The notes below the pieces were generated by a model that was given only the letters and a program-made list of their open reading frames with translations, did no database searches and was not told the DNA's origin. Of a stretch of 5,615 bases of DNA, positions 5,450 to 5,615 are shown piece by piece. The translations under genes were made by a program, and so were the position numbers. Position 1 is the stretch's first letter, and each line of letters begins with the position of its first letter. The stretch lies in contig JAIDFD010000255.1 of assembly GCA_029054485.1 (NCBI GenBank), positions 1 through 5,615 of the forward strand, given 5' to 3'. This DNA is from Clostridia bacterium (GTDB taxonomy: Bacteria; Bacillota; Clostridia; Christensenellales; Borkfalkiaceae).

Positions 5450-5542
5450 TTATCTTGCACAGTCAAGAATAACGTATGCCAAGGGAGAAACTGCGAGGTT
5501 TTCGTTCTCTTCCATATCTTTAATGTTTTCGTAAATAAACAT
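5450..5542 (-). CDS. micro-protein C of tandem peptide family, first in the operon (candidate RiPP precursor)
   Basis: This 30-residue peptide is the first copy transcribed. It starts MFIYENIKDMEE and ends NLAVSPLAYVILDCAR. The last seven codons, including the stop, are identical in DNA to copy B. AGGAGGT (5551-5557) lies eight bases before the ATG, counted from AGGAGG and the following bases at 5543-5550, and is among the best ribosome sites in the window, which suggests high translation. The acidic first half (Glu5, Asp9, Glu11, Glu12, Glu14) followed by the conserved hydrophobic Ser-Pro...Cys-x-Arg half has the layout of a leader and core. There is no signal sequence, so any export would need a dedicated transporter or leader protease. 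The spacer to copy B is 67 bases, too short for another gene. Modification or export genes, if they exist, must lie beyond the window's right end or elsewhere. Confidence 0.78.
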   Translation of the reverse strand: MFIYENIKDMEENENLAVSPLAYVILDCAR

Positions 5543-5568
5543 ATCCGTGAACCTCCTGCAATCGTTTT

Positions 5569-5594
5569 AATCAAGCTCGAACCTTGATTTCGAG
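5569..5594 (-). promoter_or_regulatory. two overlapping inverted repeats at the start of the array leader
   Basis: AATCAAG (5569-5575) pairs with CTTGATT (5583-5589) across seven bases. CTCGAA (5576-5581) pairs with TTCGAG (5589-5594) across seven bases. Each uses the other's loop as an arm, so as RNA only one hairpin can form at a time. They lie between the -10 and the first ribosome site, where they could be an operator or a small leader switch. The arms are short, so the role is uncertain. Confidence 0.4.
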
Positions 5595-5597
5595 GGT

Positions 5598-5606
5598 AGT
5601 ATACCA
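5598..5606 (-). promoter_or_regulatory. extended -10 element, candidate promoter of the peptide array
   Basis: On the minus strand TGG is followed by TATACT (5598-5603), five of six matches to the -10 consensus with the TGn extension. RNA would begin near 5591, about 49 bases before the first ATG. The -35 would fall at about 5621-5626, outside the window, so it cannot be checked here. No other convincing promoter is seen in the spacers between the three copies. Confidence 0.45.
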
Positions 5607-5615
5607 CCGCAATTC

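Larger units (their letters stand above)
5289..5558 (-). repeat. tandem duplication with 160-base period covering copies B and C
   Basis: Two units of about 110 bases (5289-5398 and 5449-5558) are offset by exactly 160 bases along their whole length. Identical blocks are a 22-base block at the 3' ends of the genes (5289-5310 and 5449-5470), a 14-base block at the starts (5369-5382 and 5529-5542), and CCTCCTGC at the ribosome sites (5391-5398 and 5551-5558). The 50-base spacer 5399-5448 is not similar. The unit duplicated is therefore a gene with its own ribosome site, and it has since diverged mainly at silent positions. Confidence 0.85.

Noticed and set aside
5289..5558. CRISPR-like repetition
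   Set aside because: Only two units with a 160-base period, which diverge at silent codon positions; these are duplicated genes, not repeats with spacers.
5398..5607. 69-codon open frame on the minus strand beginning with GTG over copy C
   Set aside because: It has no ribosome site at its start, an unremarkable composition, and lies across copy C in another frame. The constraint seen between B and C is in the peptide frame, not in this one.

Overview
The window looks like chromosomal DNA of a low-to-mid GC Gram-positive anaerobe, most likely a Clostridia-type Bacillota. This rests on strong AGGAGG-type ribosome sites, an ECF-transporter S component paired with a MocR/PdxR-type regulator, and a membrane-anchored MurF-like ligase next to a D-Ala-D-Ala ligase. 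No rRNA or other taxonomic marker is present, so the placement is an inference.

Left part (1-3000, plus strand). The end of an alpha/beta hydrolase gene runs, with a 3-base gap, into a MurF-type Mur ligase that carries about five N-terminal membrane helices. A D-alanine--D-alanine ligase (Ddl) follows after 53 bases. Ddl makes the D-Ala-D-Ala dipeptide, and MurF attaches it to the UDP-MurNAc tripeptide, so these two genes encode consecutive steps of peptidoglycan precursor synthesis. A strong GC-rich hairpin at 2968-2994 closes the block and is shared with the convergent gene.

Middle part (3001-5108). An ECF-transporter S component (minus) and a MocR/PdxR-family regulator with an aminotransferase-like domain (plus) diverge from a 101-base AT-rich region. 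That region holds overlapping promoters and an imperfect palindrome. The pairing suggests PLP-responsive control of vitamin B6 uptake. A second bidirectional hairpin (5081-5108) ends the regulator gene.

Right part (5109-5615, minus strand). This AT-richer stretch is not empty. It encodes three tandem, paralogous micro-proteins of 30, 30 and 31 residues (transcribed C, then B, then A), each with its own near-perfect AGGAGG site. They share a C-terminal pattern N-L-x-V-S-P-x-x-Y-V-x-L-x-C-x-R-stop. Copies B and C differ mostly by silent changes in the C-terminal half, which argues for real, selected peptides. An acidic N-terminal half followed by a hydrophobic half with one Cys is the layout of a leader plus core, so ribosomally made, modified peptide (RiPP) precursors are the leading hypothesis. 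I do not recognise the family, and no modification enzyme lies in the window. An extended -10 element and two overlapping inverted repeats lie just upstream of the first copy, and the -35 position falls beyond the window edge. This array is the most interesting content here.
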